Shown here: positions 1 to 10,711 of the stretch, in pieces | Numbering within the stretch: position 1 is the stretch's first letter | Layout of the letters: every line of letters begins with the position of its first letter | Assembly: GCA_037953625.1 (NCBI GenBank) | Contig: CM075652.1 | Coordinates: forward strand, 19,922,501 to 19,986,500 | DNA from: Crotalaria pallida | Lineage: Eukaryota > Streptophyta > Magnoliopsida > Fabales > Fabaceae | Direction of reading: 5' to 3' | Length of the DNA stretch: 64,000 nt | Notes under the pieces: model-generated | The model's database searches: none | Seen by the model: only the letters and a program-made list of their open reading frames with translations | Told to the model about the DNA's origin: nothing | Program-made: the position numbers and the translations under genes

Positions 1-644
1 TTCAGGCCTTGTTCCGAGGTCTTGGGTCAGGTCCTTTTTCCAAGTCCACCACAATATCTTACACCTTCGAAAAGGCCAATTGAAGACATATCTATAGATA
101 TCAGCGAAGTAATTGATAAGGAGTTTAATATGTCTTCAACCAAGGGAAAGAAAGGAATCAAAATTGAACGGACATGATGGCTCCTAACCTTGCAAAAATT
201 TGGCTCTAAGTAGTTTGGATTATGAATGTTTATTAAACTAGGAAAATTGCCCGTGTGATGCACGGGTCTTAAATTTTCCTATCCTTCCCATTTTTTTGAA
301 GGGCTTTCCATTTGTTCAAACATTAAACATTAATTTTATTTACATGTGATTGAATAAATTGAAATGATAAATTTAAAGGAAGGCTTTCATGATCAACATA
401 TTATAAAAAAAGAAATATTGAGAAGAAATATTGTGTTAAAGATCAACACAATATTGAAAAGAAATATTATTATACACACGTTTATAGTTATCTGGGCATT
501 AAAGGAATAATTTAAAGCAAGAAAGAGGATTCGTGTCAACATCCAGAATTGGGTAAAAATGCCAACAACTTGCATGTTACAATTTACAACAACTTTTGTG
601 AGGCAACTTGAAGCATTTTGATACCCAAAAAAAAAATAATAATA

Positions 645-903
645 ATAATTGAAATCATCAAGGTAATATGTTTAATCAAAAATTTAAATGATAAATTGGA
701 AGGAAGGCTTTCATGATCAACATATTATAAAAAAATTAATATTGAGAAGAAATATTGTGTTAAAGATCAACGCAATATTGAAAAGAATTTAACTTACTTC
801 TTCACATTCTTTAATCTTCTTTTGTGCACCATCAAGTCTTAAGTCCTTGTATTAAGAAATGTTTGAGCAAAATTCAAACACTTAAAAATACCAAAAAAAA
901 TGA
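645..903. repeat. Direct repeat, copy 1 of ~260 bp
   Basis: A block running from the GAAATCATCAAGG region through GGAAGGCTTTCATGATC to the stretch AATTCAAACACTTAAAAATACC recurs at about 1373-1650 in the same orientation, about 726 bp away. A shorter third copy of its core lies at 361-455. Identity is high by eye, with small indels. No terminal inverted repeats or coding content were found; it may be part of a degraded transposable element. Confidence 0.7.
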
Positions 904-1201
904 AAAAGCTTTCTAACTACCAATTAAAAAAAATAATACTAACTGTTCATATGCTTAATGTTTATGACAAATAAGGAAATAAAGAAATAATTTCAGTTGA
1001 AATGAAGGCTTTCCACCAATTTAAAAAATAAAAAATAAAAAAATACTAACTGTTCATATGCTCAAACAACCAAGGTTTCCTTCTTTATACGTTTTTTTTT
1101 TCAAGTGGCATTTTGATACCAAAAATAAAAAATAAAATTCCCATTGAAAGACGAAAGGCCGGTAACAAATAAGTTTTAAATAGAAAACAAAATGACCAAG
1201 C

Positions 1202-1204
<3 letters not shown>

Positions 1205-1243
<39 letters not shown>
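1205..1243. repeat. (TA)n microsatellite
   Basis: An uninterrupted run of about 19 TA dinucleotides. Length is likely polymorphic and could be affected by assembly. Confidence 0.95.
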
Positions 1244-1246
<3 letters not shown>

Positions 1247-1372
1247 GATTGTAGAGGCCTAGAAGGGCAGGAAATGTATGATGGTGCACATAGTAGCTTT
1301 GACAAAATAAAAAAATTGCCTAATATTCTGATGGACTACCTTGTAAGTTTGGTCACCAAAGAAGTGAATTTC

Positions 1373-1650
1373 ATTGAAATCATCAAGGTAATATGTTTAA
1401 ACAAAAATTTAAATGATAAATTGAAAGGAAGGCTTTCATGATCAACATATTATAAAAAAAGAAATATTGAGAAGAAATATTGTGTTAAAGATCAACGCAA
1501 TATTGAAAAGAATTTCACTTACTTCTTCACATTCTTTGATCTTCTTTTGTGCACCATCAAGTCTCATGTCTCTGTCAAGTCTCAAGTCTCTGTATTAAGA
1601 AATGTTTGAGCAAAATTCAAACACTTAAAAATACCAAAAAAAATTGGAAA
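1373..1650. repeat. Direct repeat, copy 2 of ~260 bp
   Basis: Second copy of the repeat at 645-903, same strand, differing by a few substitutions and a short duplication of AAGTCTC. Between the two copies lie a TA microsatellite and a repeated AAATACTAACTGTTCATATG phrase. Confidence 0.7.
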
Positions 1651-1881
1651 AAATACTAATTGAAAAGAAGGCTTTCTACCAATTAAAAAAAAAAAATACT
1701 AACTGTTCATATGTTTAATGTAACCTTGTCACTTTTCAAGCTTTCCATGACTATCAATTGTAAGCGGTCAGAATAGCATTTGTTGCATCGCACATTGAAA
1801 GGATATAATAAAAAATACTAATTGTTTCAATTGTAAGCAGTCATAAAATGAAAGGAAAATGAAAAGATTAAAAATATATGG

Positions 1882-2002
1882 ACGGATGTGATTTACTTGC
1901 AATGGATGGCTAGGATTAGAATGAAATTTAGGAGGGATATGAACGGATGTGATTTATTTGCAATGGATGGCTAGGATTAGAAACAAATTTGGAGGGAAAA
2001 AC
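1882..2002. repeat. 61-bp tandem duplication
   Basis: The phrase ACGGATGTGATTT followed by TTGCAATGGATGGCTAGG and ATTAGAA occurs twice in tandem with a 61-bp offset (1882 and 1943), with a few differences. Confidence 0.85.
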
Positions 2003-2937
2003 TATCATGGAGGGAAAGTAAAAAATACCCCTCAACTTCACCTATTTTAATATATGTTGATAAGGTTGTGTTAAACTTTTTTTTTCTCTATTGGACTCAT
2101 TTCTGTTAACAATGACTGAATAATGTTCCAAATGTCCACGTGGATCTCAAAAGTGATTTATCTCATACATGAGATTTCACCTTTATCTTTTATCGAAAAA
2201 CTCAATTTTGTTTTGGCCTTTTCTACTCTTTATTGTTTATTTCTCATTATAACTCTGTATGCACCAACTATTCATTTTCATGAAAAACCATTTAATCCTT
2301 TTGTTATCATATTTTGTGGGCCTTTCTTCCATTTACTTATACCGAGAAAAGGAGGATAATAACTATTTTAAATACTATAATACAAGAATCAATCCAAATT
2401 TTTGAATAGTTGAATAATTCCTGATTGGTTTATCTTAATAACTATAAAATCCTTATTAGATAAGAACTCTTACAAAAATTATCAACTCAATAACTAATTT
2501 TAAAATCCTAACTTGCTGTTTTATATTTATCACCTAAGTATAAAATCCTACTATAATCAATAAGATATAGAGATTAATTTTACCCATCTCAATCACATAT
2601 ATTTTTTGTTAAATGGTACCTTTTTTTTTTTGGTTTGCATAAAGGGTCCAAGAGCCCAAAATCAAAAGAAAGAAAAAAATTTATCCCACCGCAAAGTGTT
2701 CAAATTCATTCTTCCTTCCTTCCCCTATAGTCATTCAGCAGTCTCTTATGATATACTCATTCTGCTTGCTATCTATTTCAAATCACATTGATTAATGTCA
2801 ATGGCCACTCGAAGAGCCACTAATACAAATCAAATAGAGATTGAAATAAAATTAATATTCTAACCAATCGACTTAGTCATCAGCTTAACAATCAGAAAAT
2901 TCAAATTTCAAATAAAAGTAATATTCTTACATGATAC

Positions 2938-3592
2938 TGTTATGGATCGGTATCATGGACAAATAATAACCGTTATCACGGACCAACAAGCATCAATTCG
3001 GCATACCGGAAATTCGACATCAATAGTCAATCAATACGTAACCGACATAATGGTTCGTCATTATGCTACTAATGATGACATTCATGGAGCTGTTACTCTT
3101 CGGCCTTAATGCCCATCATGGCTCATCATTACAGTGTCTCCTTCCAACCACCCTATAAATACAGGTAGTGGCCAAGGTATGACCGAACTCTCATTCCGTT
3201 GTTTACACACGACACACACACCACCCCCAAAATATCACGACTCGGTGACGGAGTTCTTTAATCGGGAACCCGTTATGATCATCGTACATCAACAAAACTG
3301 GCTTGCCGGTACATGTGGGATAACTCCCCACAACATTCATGGAGCCGTTACTCTTCGGCCTTAATGCCCATTATGTCTCATCAATCCAAGGCCTCCTATT
3401 CACCTCTATATAAATAAGGTAATAACAAAGGTATGGACGAACATACACTCTCATTCCGTTATTTACACACAACACACACACCACCCCAAATATCCCGACT
3501 CGATGACGGAGTTCTTTAACCGAGAACCCGTTATCATCGTCGTACATCAACAAACCGGCTTGCCGGTACATGTGGGATAACACCCCACAACA
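2938..3592 (+). repeat. LARD1 left LTR, 655 bp, with internal duplication
   Basis: Starts TGTTATGGATCGG and ends CCCCACAACA. It is 255 bp longer than the right LTR because the promoter-distal part occurs twice (offset 255; TTCATGGAGC at 3081 and 3336). The two inner copies differ by far more than the LTRs otherwise do. TATA-like CTATAAATA (about 3152) and CTATATAAATA (about 3404) occur one per copy. Confidence 0.85.
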
Positions 3593-3593
3593 T

Positions 3594-3610
3594 TGGCGAC
3601 CACAGTGGGA
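3594..3610 (+). other. LARD1 primer binding site
   Basis: TGGCGACCACAGTGGGA lies one base inside the left LTR. Beginning with TGG, the complement of the tRNA CCA tail, fits a PBS of the Tat/Ogre type. The exact tRNA was not identified. Confidence 0.65.
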
Positions 3611-5259
3611 GCGGCAAACTAATTCCCACCACCTCCTTATCATTGTCACTCCTGAACCGGCATTCTAGAACCAGACGAAGGCAACAATAACCCTTCCTAG
3701 TTCGTGATTGAGAATCCAGGAACCCAACAACGGTGCCTGCTACGGTGTGAACAACGCAGACAAGGACGACCCATTGCATGCCTAGAGGTGATCGACACAT
3801 CAAAACCAGACAACCACTCCTCTTGAAGCCACCGTAACTGGCACCATGCCAGGCAACCGTTACCATCGCAAAGTAACGAGATTTGATCACTACGCGCAAA
3901 AAAATGCATCACATAGCAATGAGGGATGAGATCATGATCCGCATTCATGCTTGGTTTCCACCAATAAAACCATGAGTTTCAATGTCACGGTTTTAAATAC
4001 CATCTAAATCATAAAGTAGCAGCGGAACCTTCATGAAGTCCAACTGCAACGCTCTCATGGTCCATGGCATCATTCATCACAGTACCTTGACGAAATCGAA
4101 TCACTTCTTACGGTCCGCCATTGCCACCATGCCCCTTCCACTCTAGAATTCTTCACGCCATCCTCGTATCTTTCTCATGCAGTGTGGCTTCATATTCAGA
4201 AACGAAAGAAGAAGGTGATGGAGGGAAGAGGGCTTGTGCCAAAAAAAATGATAAAAGGGAATTATATACAACATATCGTGATAACTTATTTTAGTATAAT
4301 TATATACCATTATTGCTTTTATAACCATTTTTATCATCATAAGTTACCATTTGCTATCATTTGAATGGCATTAAAGATTGTCTATGACAATTAAAATTGT
4401 ATCTTTTATTATGTGTGATATATATTTGTACAATTGTTAATAACTATTATTATTGTGGTTATCTCTGTTCCAAATTGACAATTTAAGGACAATTTCTAAT
4501 GTCTATTTTTATACATATTGAAAGGTACAAATACGATAGTCCAAGTTTCTCAGGATTAGTCTAAAAAAGACTCCGGGATTCTAGCCAACGGACAATAAGC
4601 TTTTCAAGAGGAGAATAAAAAATATTCCCCATCAAGATTATTCTAGCCCAAGATGTTTAAAAAATGTACCTCCCCTAATTCGATTAGCCATCGATTTAGT
4701 AGCGATTAGAGAGATACATGATTTTTTACGATCACTATCTCGAGAGTCCTCTATGCGGACATAACTCTGATATTTTCTTCAATATTCAATATGCTTCCAA
4801 AGATGAGGAGCACTTTGCTATATTCCCTTATCCAGACTCATTTGTTGACGGCGAGGAACCTTGTGTCGAGGTTCCCTATTCGCTTTAGGGTTCAGAATGA
4901 GAAGAACTTCATGTTGAATTCCTCTTCCCGGACTCTTGCCAAGAGTGAGGAACCCTCAATTGGGTTTCCCCTTTAGGTCTTGTATCCGTCAAGCAAGGAA
5001 TCTTCATGCTAGATTTCTTCCTTCGAACTCACTAGACGACTCGAGAAACCTTGCACCGAGTTCCCCCTTCAAACTCTGGTTCCGGACATTGAGAATATTG
5101 TATTGTTTTCCCTCCTTTGAAATCCATTGAAAGAGTTGAATAATTTATTCGGAAATAAGGATCCGTTTCATAGTAAAAAAAAATTCAACGCTTATACTGG
5201 TCTTTCCTATTCATACCTCGACGCTCCTCCTTACGTCACAACATTGAGCTGGGGGCTAC
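3611..5259. other. LARD1 internal region, no coding capacity
   Basis: About 1.65 kb with no frame matching gag or pol on either strand. It contains degenerate phrases around AGGAACCTTGTGTCGAGG that repeat with changes between 4850 and 5060, and ends in the polypurine-like tract AGCTGGGGGCTAC (5247-5259) abutting the right LTR. Confidence 0.7.
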
Positions 5260-5659
5260 TGTTATGGACCGGTATCATGGACAAATAATAACCGTTATCA
5301 CGGACCAACAAGCATCAATTCGGCATACCGGCAATTCGGCATCAATAGTCAATCAATACATAACCGACATAACGGTTCGTCATTATACTGCTAATGATGA
5401 CATTCATGGAGCCGTTACTCTTCGGCCTTAATGCCCATTATGTCTCATCAATCCAAGGCCTCCTATTCACCTCTATATAAATAAGGTAATAACAAAGGTA
5501 TGGATGAACATACACTCTCATTCCGTTATTTACACACGGCACATACACCACCCCAAATATCCTGACTCGATCATGGAGCTCTTTAACCGAGAACCTGTTA
5601 TCATCGTCGTACACCAACAAACCGGCTTGCCGGTACATGTGGGATAACACCCCACAACA
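5260..5659 (+). repeat. LARD1 right LTR, 400 bp
   Basis: Begins TGTTATGGACCGG, ends CCCCACAACA. Matches the outer parts of the left LTR with only scattered substitutions, and lacks the 255-bp internal duplication. Confidence 0.9.
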
Positions 5660-5743
5660 GATACTGTTTCAAATCTCAAATATGATAAACTAATAATGAT
5701 TCCTATAAATCAATCATCAATCAATCAATCAATTATATATTAT

Positions 5744-8240
5744 AAAAAGAGAACACCTTCAAGACAATAATTGATGAGGTGTCACTTCCTCATAATTTTT
5801 CCCAATTTTTTTATTAAAAAGTTAATTCAAAATTCAAATAAAATACGTTACCCGTGCATGAGATCAATTTAAACTGTTAAATAAGGCATCTTCTTACTCT
5901 CCATTTTTGAAAACCTACTTGATAAGATCAATTTAAACTGTGCATGAGATACTATCAATTTAAACTGTGCAAATAACATGATAAGATCAATTTAAAATCA
6001 ATTTAAACTGTGCAACTAACTTGATAAGATCAATTTAAAATCAATTTAAAAAGAACAGCAACTAACTTGATAAGATCAATTTAAAATTAATTTACTCGTG
6101 CATGAGATCAATTTAAACTGTTAAATAAGGCATCTTCTTACTCCTATCACGGTGTTCCCTCACTTTTAAAATTGTACACGAAATAAAATCAATTTAAACT
6201 TTTCAACCAACTTGATAAGATCAATTTAAATAGTCGATCACACGAGTTCAATTTATTGTTATTCAAATAAAAAGAGAATACCTTCAAAACAATAATTGAT
6301 TTTGTATCACTTCCTCATAATTTTGGCCAATTTTTTATTAAAAAATTAATTCAAAATTCAAATAAAATACGTTACCCGTGCATGAGATCAATTTAAACAG
6401 TTAAATAAGGCATCTTCTTACTCTCCATTTTTGAAAACCAACTTGATAAAATCAATTTAAATTGTGCATGAGATACTATCAATTTAAACTGTGCAACTAA
6501 CTTGATAAGATCAATTTAAAATCAATTTAAATTTAAAATCAATTTAAACTTAATTCAAAATTCAAATAAGATACGTTACCCGTGCATGATATCAATTTAA
6601 ACTGTTAAATAAGGCATCTTCTTACTCCTATCACGGCGGTCCCTCATTTTTTAAACTGTACACGAAATAAAATCAATTTAAACTTTTAATCCAACTTGAT
6701 AAGATCAATTTAAATAGTAGATCACACAAGTTCAATTTATTGTTATTCAAATAAAAAGAGAATAGCTTCAAGACAATAAATGATGAGGTGTCACTTCCTC
6801 ATAATTTTGCCCAATTTTGTATTAAAAAATTAATTCAAAATTCAAATAAAATACGTTACTCGTGCATGAGATCAATTTAAACTATTGAATAAGGCATCTT
6901 CTTACTGTCGAATTTTGAAAACCAACTTGATAAGATCAATTTAAACTGTTAATGAGATAGAATCAATTTAAACTGTGTAACTAACTTGATAAGATCAATT
7001 TAAAATCAATTTAAAAGAACAACAACTACCTTGATAAGATCAATTTAAAATCAATTCAAAATTAATTCAAAATTCAAATAAGATACGTTACCCATGCATG
7101 AGATCAATTTAAACTGTTAAATAAGACATCTTCTTACTCCTATCACGGTGCTCCCTCATTTTTTAAACTGTACACGAAATAAAATCAATTTAAACTTTTC
7201 AACCAACTAGAGAAGATCAATTTAAATAGTAGATCACACGAGTTCAATTTATTGTTTTTCAAATAAAAAAAGAATACCTTCAAGGAAATAATTGATGAGG
7301 AGTCACTTCCTCATAATTTTGCCCAATTTTTTATTAAAAAATTAATTCAAAATTCAAATAAAATATGTTACCCGTGCATGAGATCAATTTAAACTGTTAA
7401 ATAAAGTATCTTCTTACTCTCCTATTTTGAAAACCAACTTGATAAGATCAATTTAAAATGTGCTTGATATAAAATCAATTTAAACTGTGCAACTAATTTG
7501 ATAAGATCAATTTAAAATCAATTTAAAAAGAATAGCAACTAACTTGATAAGATCAATTTAAAATTAATTTACCCGTGCATGAGATCAATTTAAACTGTTA
7601 AATAAGGCATCTTCTAACTCCTATCACGATGTTCCCTCATTTTTTAAACTGTACACAAAATAAAATCAATTTAAACTTTTCAACCAATTTGATAAGATCA
7701 ATTTAAATAGTAGATCACACGAGTTCAATTTATTGTTATTCAAATAAAAAGAGAATACCTTCAAAACAATAATTGATTTTGTGTCACTTCCTAATAATTT
7801 TGGCCAATTTTTTATTAAAAAATTAATTCAAAATTCAAATAAAATACGTTACCCGTGCATGAGATCAATTTAAACTGTTAAATAAGGCATCTTCTTACTC
7901 TCCAATTTTGAAAACCAACTTGATAAGATCAATTTAAACTGTGCATGAGATAAAATCAATTTAAATTGTGCAACTAACTTGATAAGATCAATTTAAAATT
8001 AATTTAAATTGTACAACTAATTTGATAAGATGAATTTAAAATTAATTTAAAATTAATTCAAAATTCAAATAAGATACGTTACCCGTGCATGAGATCAATT
8101 TAAACTGTTAAATAAGGCATCTTCTTACTCCTATCACGGTGGTCCCTCATTTTTTAAACTTTAATTTAAACTTTTCAACCAACTTAATATCAATTTAAAT
8201 AGTAGATCACACAAGTTCAATTTATTGTTATTCAAATAAG
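5744..8240. repeat. AT-rich tandem array, ~0.48-0.53 kb units, higher-order organised
   Basis: Five consecutive units start with AAAAAGAGAA-type sequence at about 5744, 6269, 6753, 7265 and 7746 (pitch 525, 484, 512, 481, last ~494). Each contains the phrase CGTGCATGAGATCAATTTAA twice and many copies of GATAAGATCAATTTAAA. Units 2 and 5 share diagnostic variants (GATTTTGT where units 1, 3 and 4 have GATGAGG); units 1 and 4 share AATTTAC(T/C)CGTGCATG. This gives a three-unit higher-order repeat of about 1.48-1.52 kb. No coding potential. It could be a small satellite or a minisatellite inside an older transposon. Confidence 0.85.
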
Positions 8241-8494
8241 GCTTCTTCTTGCTCTCCAATTATAAATAATATTTTCCAACTTAAAGTTGAATCAAAACTA
8301 CATCCAATATTAAAAATGGCAGATCAACATATGATCAAAGATATTAACACAACAAATTCCAAGACTTCATGGAAAATCAGGGTTCGAATAATAAGACTCT
8401 GGATATCAACATTTACTACAAAATGGAAGTCAAAAATCTATTCTAGACATGGTTCTGCTTGCTATCTGTTAAATTTGAGTTAACCAGAATTTTC
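8241..8494. other. Short unassigned spacer
   Basis: About 250 bp of AT-rich sequence between the tandem array and the truncated left part of chromovirus LTR-C. Nothing recognisable. Confidence 0.5.
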
Positions 8495-8928
8495 ATGCTT
8501 TCTATCTCACAATCCTGAGGCCTCCAATACTAATCAATCTCGGACGTCCATCCAATACACCAATGTGTTCCCAGAACACTAACATACGTTCCCAGAACGT
8601 ATGGCAAACCATACTTGGAATATAAACAAGCACCACTCCCAGAGTGTGCATCACGTTCCCAAAACGTATCAAATAACCATGTCCCAGACACTGGCCACAT
8701 TCCCAGAATGTGTCATCAAGTAGGTTGCATCAATTTGGTACTCCCAGAGTACCCTGCTCATGTTCCCAGAACATGACAAACGTTCCTTGCCAACCTATTT
8801 CATCACCTTTCACCATGCATGAATGCATATAATATTTTTCTCAGTTTGGTTGGCCATTAATTGATTTCTCAATTTCCATTCTCAATATATAAAGCTTATA
8901 ACATTACTAAGAATTCCATACTTACTTA
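8495..8928 (-). mobile_element. Chromovirus-type LTR-C, part 1 (split by copia insertion)
   Basis: From CATGCTTTCTATCTCAC onward the sequence matches the LTR parts at 44220-44280 and 47867-48300. It carries the hairpin array around TTCCCAGAA (8565-8775). The LTR is on the minus strand; its continuation lies at 17668-19574 beyond the SIRE element. The ACTTA at 8924-8928 is the left copy of the SIRE target-site duplication. The LTR's own 3' end is missing at about 8495. Confidence 0.8.
8565..8775. promoter_or_regulatory. Array of paired hairpin palindromes, TTCCCAGAA core
   Basis: Eight short dyads share a (T)TCCCAGA(A) centre but have different, self-complementary arms, for example GTGTTC/GAACAC, ATACGTTC/GAACGTAT, GGTACTC/GAGTACC and CATGTTC/GAACATG. 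Core starts are 8569/8590, 8637/8657, 8682/8701 and 8742/8764, so they fall in four pairs with 21, 20, 19 and 22 bp spacing. Related arrays occur at 45650-45870 and 47890-48255. Function unknown; dimeric protein sites or RNA hairpins are both possible. Confidence 0.75.
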
Positions 8929-9281
8929 TGTTGGAAGTCAAGCTGGTTGGAAGGCATGCTTCAAACTCTCTATGGACTTCAAAGTAATGCAAATATATGT
9001 TTTGATGATAACAAGCCAACTCAAGTTCAAGCTCACAAGTGCAAGTCAAGTCTCAAGATTGAAGACTCAAGCAAGCCTAGAATAGAAACCTTCTCCTTAG
9101 ATCAAATGTAAGGTAATGAAGTTGTAGTTTACTTAGAAGTTACAAAGCCAACATAGTTTTTCATTTTAGAAGAAAAGAAGAAAACGAATTTTCTGCATAT
9201 AAAATGTTTTTCTACATTTAACCTTAGTGAAAATACTTGATGTTACAAAACTCTGCATATTTATATGACTGCAAAGGAGAG

Positions 9282-9694
9282 TAATCGATTATCTCTCAAA
9301 GTAATCGATTAACTTTGTTGCATCATAGAAAAATCAGAGAAGCTGTAATCGATTAACTGAATTTTGTTAATCAGTTACTTTCTTATGAAAGTAATCGATT
9401 ACAACAGTCAAGTAATCGATTATAATTGTTGCATCACATATTTTTCAGAGGCTTTGTAATCGATTACAAGTCTTGTAGTAATCGATTACATGATGTTGCA
9501 TCATATGCAAACCAGAGGCTTAATAATCGATTAACTCATTAGTGTAATCGATTATCATAGTTGCATCATATAATGAACAGGAGTGATGTAATCGATTAAC
9601 TATTCTTAGCCTAATCGATTACATGTTTTTCAAATGTATTTAAGAATTTCTATTTTTGTAGAAATAATCGATTATTCCCTAAAGTAATCGATTA
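9282..9694. promoter_or_regulatory. TAATCGATTA paired-palindrome array in SIRE-1 U3
   Basis: Thirteen perfect TAATCGATTA words start at 9282, 9302, 9346, 9392, 9413, 9457, 9479, 9524, 9545, 9589, 9612, 9665 and 9685, plus a degenerate TAATCAGTTA at 9368. They form seven pairs with 20-23 bp between starts, repeated on a pitch of about 65 bp with the conserved phrase TTGCATCATA between pairs. The array ends 58 bp upstream of the TATA box, the position of an upstream promoter or enhancer element. Binding factor unknown. Confidence 0.85.
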
Positions 9695-9752
9695 CTTCTT
9701 GATTTTTTGAAAAACGTGTCAGAATCATTTTTATTATTTCCTTATTTGTTGT

Positions 9753-9762
9753 TATATAAAAG
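9753..9762 (+). promoter_or_regulatory. SIRE-1 TATA box (5' LTR)
   Basis: TATATAAAAG, a consensus plant TATA box, 58 bp after the palindrome array. The same word lies at 16754-16763 in the 3' LTR and, reverse-complemented, at 31374-31383 in SIRE-2. Confidence 0.7.
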
Positions 9763-10663
9763 ATTCTGATATATTTTATAAAATTCGAAAATGATTTTAA
9801 TTTTGAATTATTTCCTTTTTGGTTTTAAGAATCAAATCTTTATTTTATTTCGAAAATCGTTTTGATTTTATTTTGATTTTAAAACTTATTACAAATCTTT
9901 TATTATTCTATTTTGATTTTGTTTTATTAATTCAAAATCGTTTTTGATTCAAAAGAGTTTTTCTTTTTAAATAAAGTCACTCCAACAAGTTTTACGTTAA
10001 GGGATTTTTATTCATTCATTCTCACGTTCTTCATCTTCTTCTTCTTTAAGAGTTCTGGTTTTCATTGTTCTATTTTTTTTAACAAACCTTGTTGGCTGAG
10101 TAAATCCTAAGAGAAACTTCTTTTTCATTATCATAAGAGCATATTGTAGAATCCGTGTTGTGAGAACACAAAAAGCTATTGTAATCACTTTCATTGTAAT
10201 CGTTCTAAACCTTAGTGGTAGGGAGAGAATCCCATAGTTGAACGTTGAGGCGTTCGTAGGGCGAGGAACCCTTTTGTGTGATTGAGGCCCCTAGCGAACG
10301 GAGGTTCCTAGTAGTGTGAGGGGTGCTCTTGGTTGTAATAGGGTGCGGCTCTATTGCTTGGTTATAAGAACTCTCAGGCGGGTCGCTTGGGGACTGGACT
10401 AGGCCTTTCGACGGGAAGGCTGAACCAGTATAAAAATCACCGGTGTAAGCTTTTCTATCCCTCTCTCTTTTACTTTCCGCATATTTATTCTTTTACGTTT
10501 CCGCGCTACTCAATTATTATATTATTTCTATCGTTTTCGCGATCCATTTCGAACGTTTAATCTCTCCATCTCAAATCAATTTTTTAATTTATTACGAATT
10601 TTTCAATACATAATAAAACTCGATTCACCCCCCTCTCGAGATTTTGAGGCCAAAACCAACAAT

Positions 10664-10675
10664 TGGCATCAGAGC
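10664..10675 (+). other. SIRE-1 primer binding site (initiator Met tRNA type)
   Basis: TGGCATCAGAGC starts two bases after the LTR end. It is the usual copia PBS, TGGTATCAGAGC, with one change. Confidence 0.88.
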
Positions 10676-10711
10676 TAGTCTCTTGTGTTAAGACTTAACC
10701 GTCTCAAGAGT

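Larger units (their letters stand above)
1..2932. other. AT-rich intergenic sequence without a gene
   Basis: No reading frame here has recognisable protein domains or coding character; the short open stretches are what AT-rich DNA gives by chance. It holds dispersed direct repeats, a TA microsatellite, a 61-bp tandem duplication (listed separately) and a small inverted repeat CCCGTG-5 nt-CACGGG at 250-266. From about 2000 to 2932 I see only AT-rich sequence. It is the left flank of the LTR element that starts at 2938. Confidence 0.7.
2938..5659 (+). mobile_element. Non-autonomous LTR retrotransposon (LARD1), complete with TSD
   Basis: The element begins TGTTATGG and ends CACAACA and is flanked by a perfect 5-bp target-site duplication GATAC (2933-2937 and 5660-5664). 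It has two LTRs, a tRNA-primer-like site just inside the left LTR and a G-rich polypurine tract just before the right LTR. The 1.67-kb internal region carries no gag or pol frame, so it must use enzymes from another element. The phrase TTCGATTAGCCATCG at about 4679 resembles the 3' non-coding part of the Tat element at about 26790 (ACTCGATTAGCCACCG), which suggests Tat lineage. Lineage is inference; structure is seen directly. Confidence 0.88.
8929..10661 (+). repeat. SIRE-1 5' LTR (1733 bp)
   Basis: Begins TGTTGGAAGTCAAGC and ends CCAAAACCAACA just before the PBS. U3 holds a TAATCGATTA pair array at 9282-9694, followed by the TATA box TATATAAAAG at 9753-9762. The short open frames inside it are not genes. 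Confidence 0.93.

Noticed and set aside
250..266. CCCGTG-CACGGG inverted repeat as a possible terminator or MITE end
   Set aside because: No partner end or target-site duplication found nearby; sequences of this kind are common in plant intergenic DNA.
3371..3948. Overlapping minus-strand frames of 83-121 codons in LARD1
   Set aside because: They run across the LTR boundary and PBS, in several frames at once, without domain similarity.
9282..9694. CRISPR-like appearance of short palindromes with regular spacers
   Set aside because: Repeats are 10 bp, spacers 10-35 bp and related to each other, the place is a plant LTR, and no cas-like gene exists.
10012..10194. 60-codon minus-strand frame in SIRE LTRs, identical in both LTRs
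   Set aside because: Low-complexity Glu/Arg/Lys tail from a TTCTTC repeat; conserved only because the LTRs are near identical.
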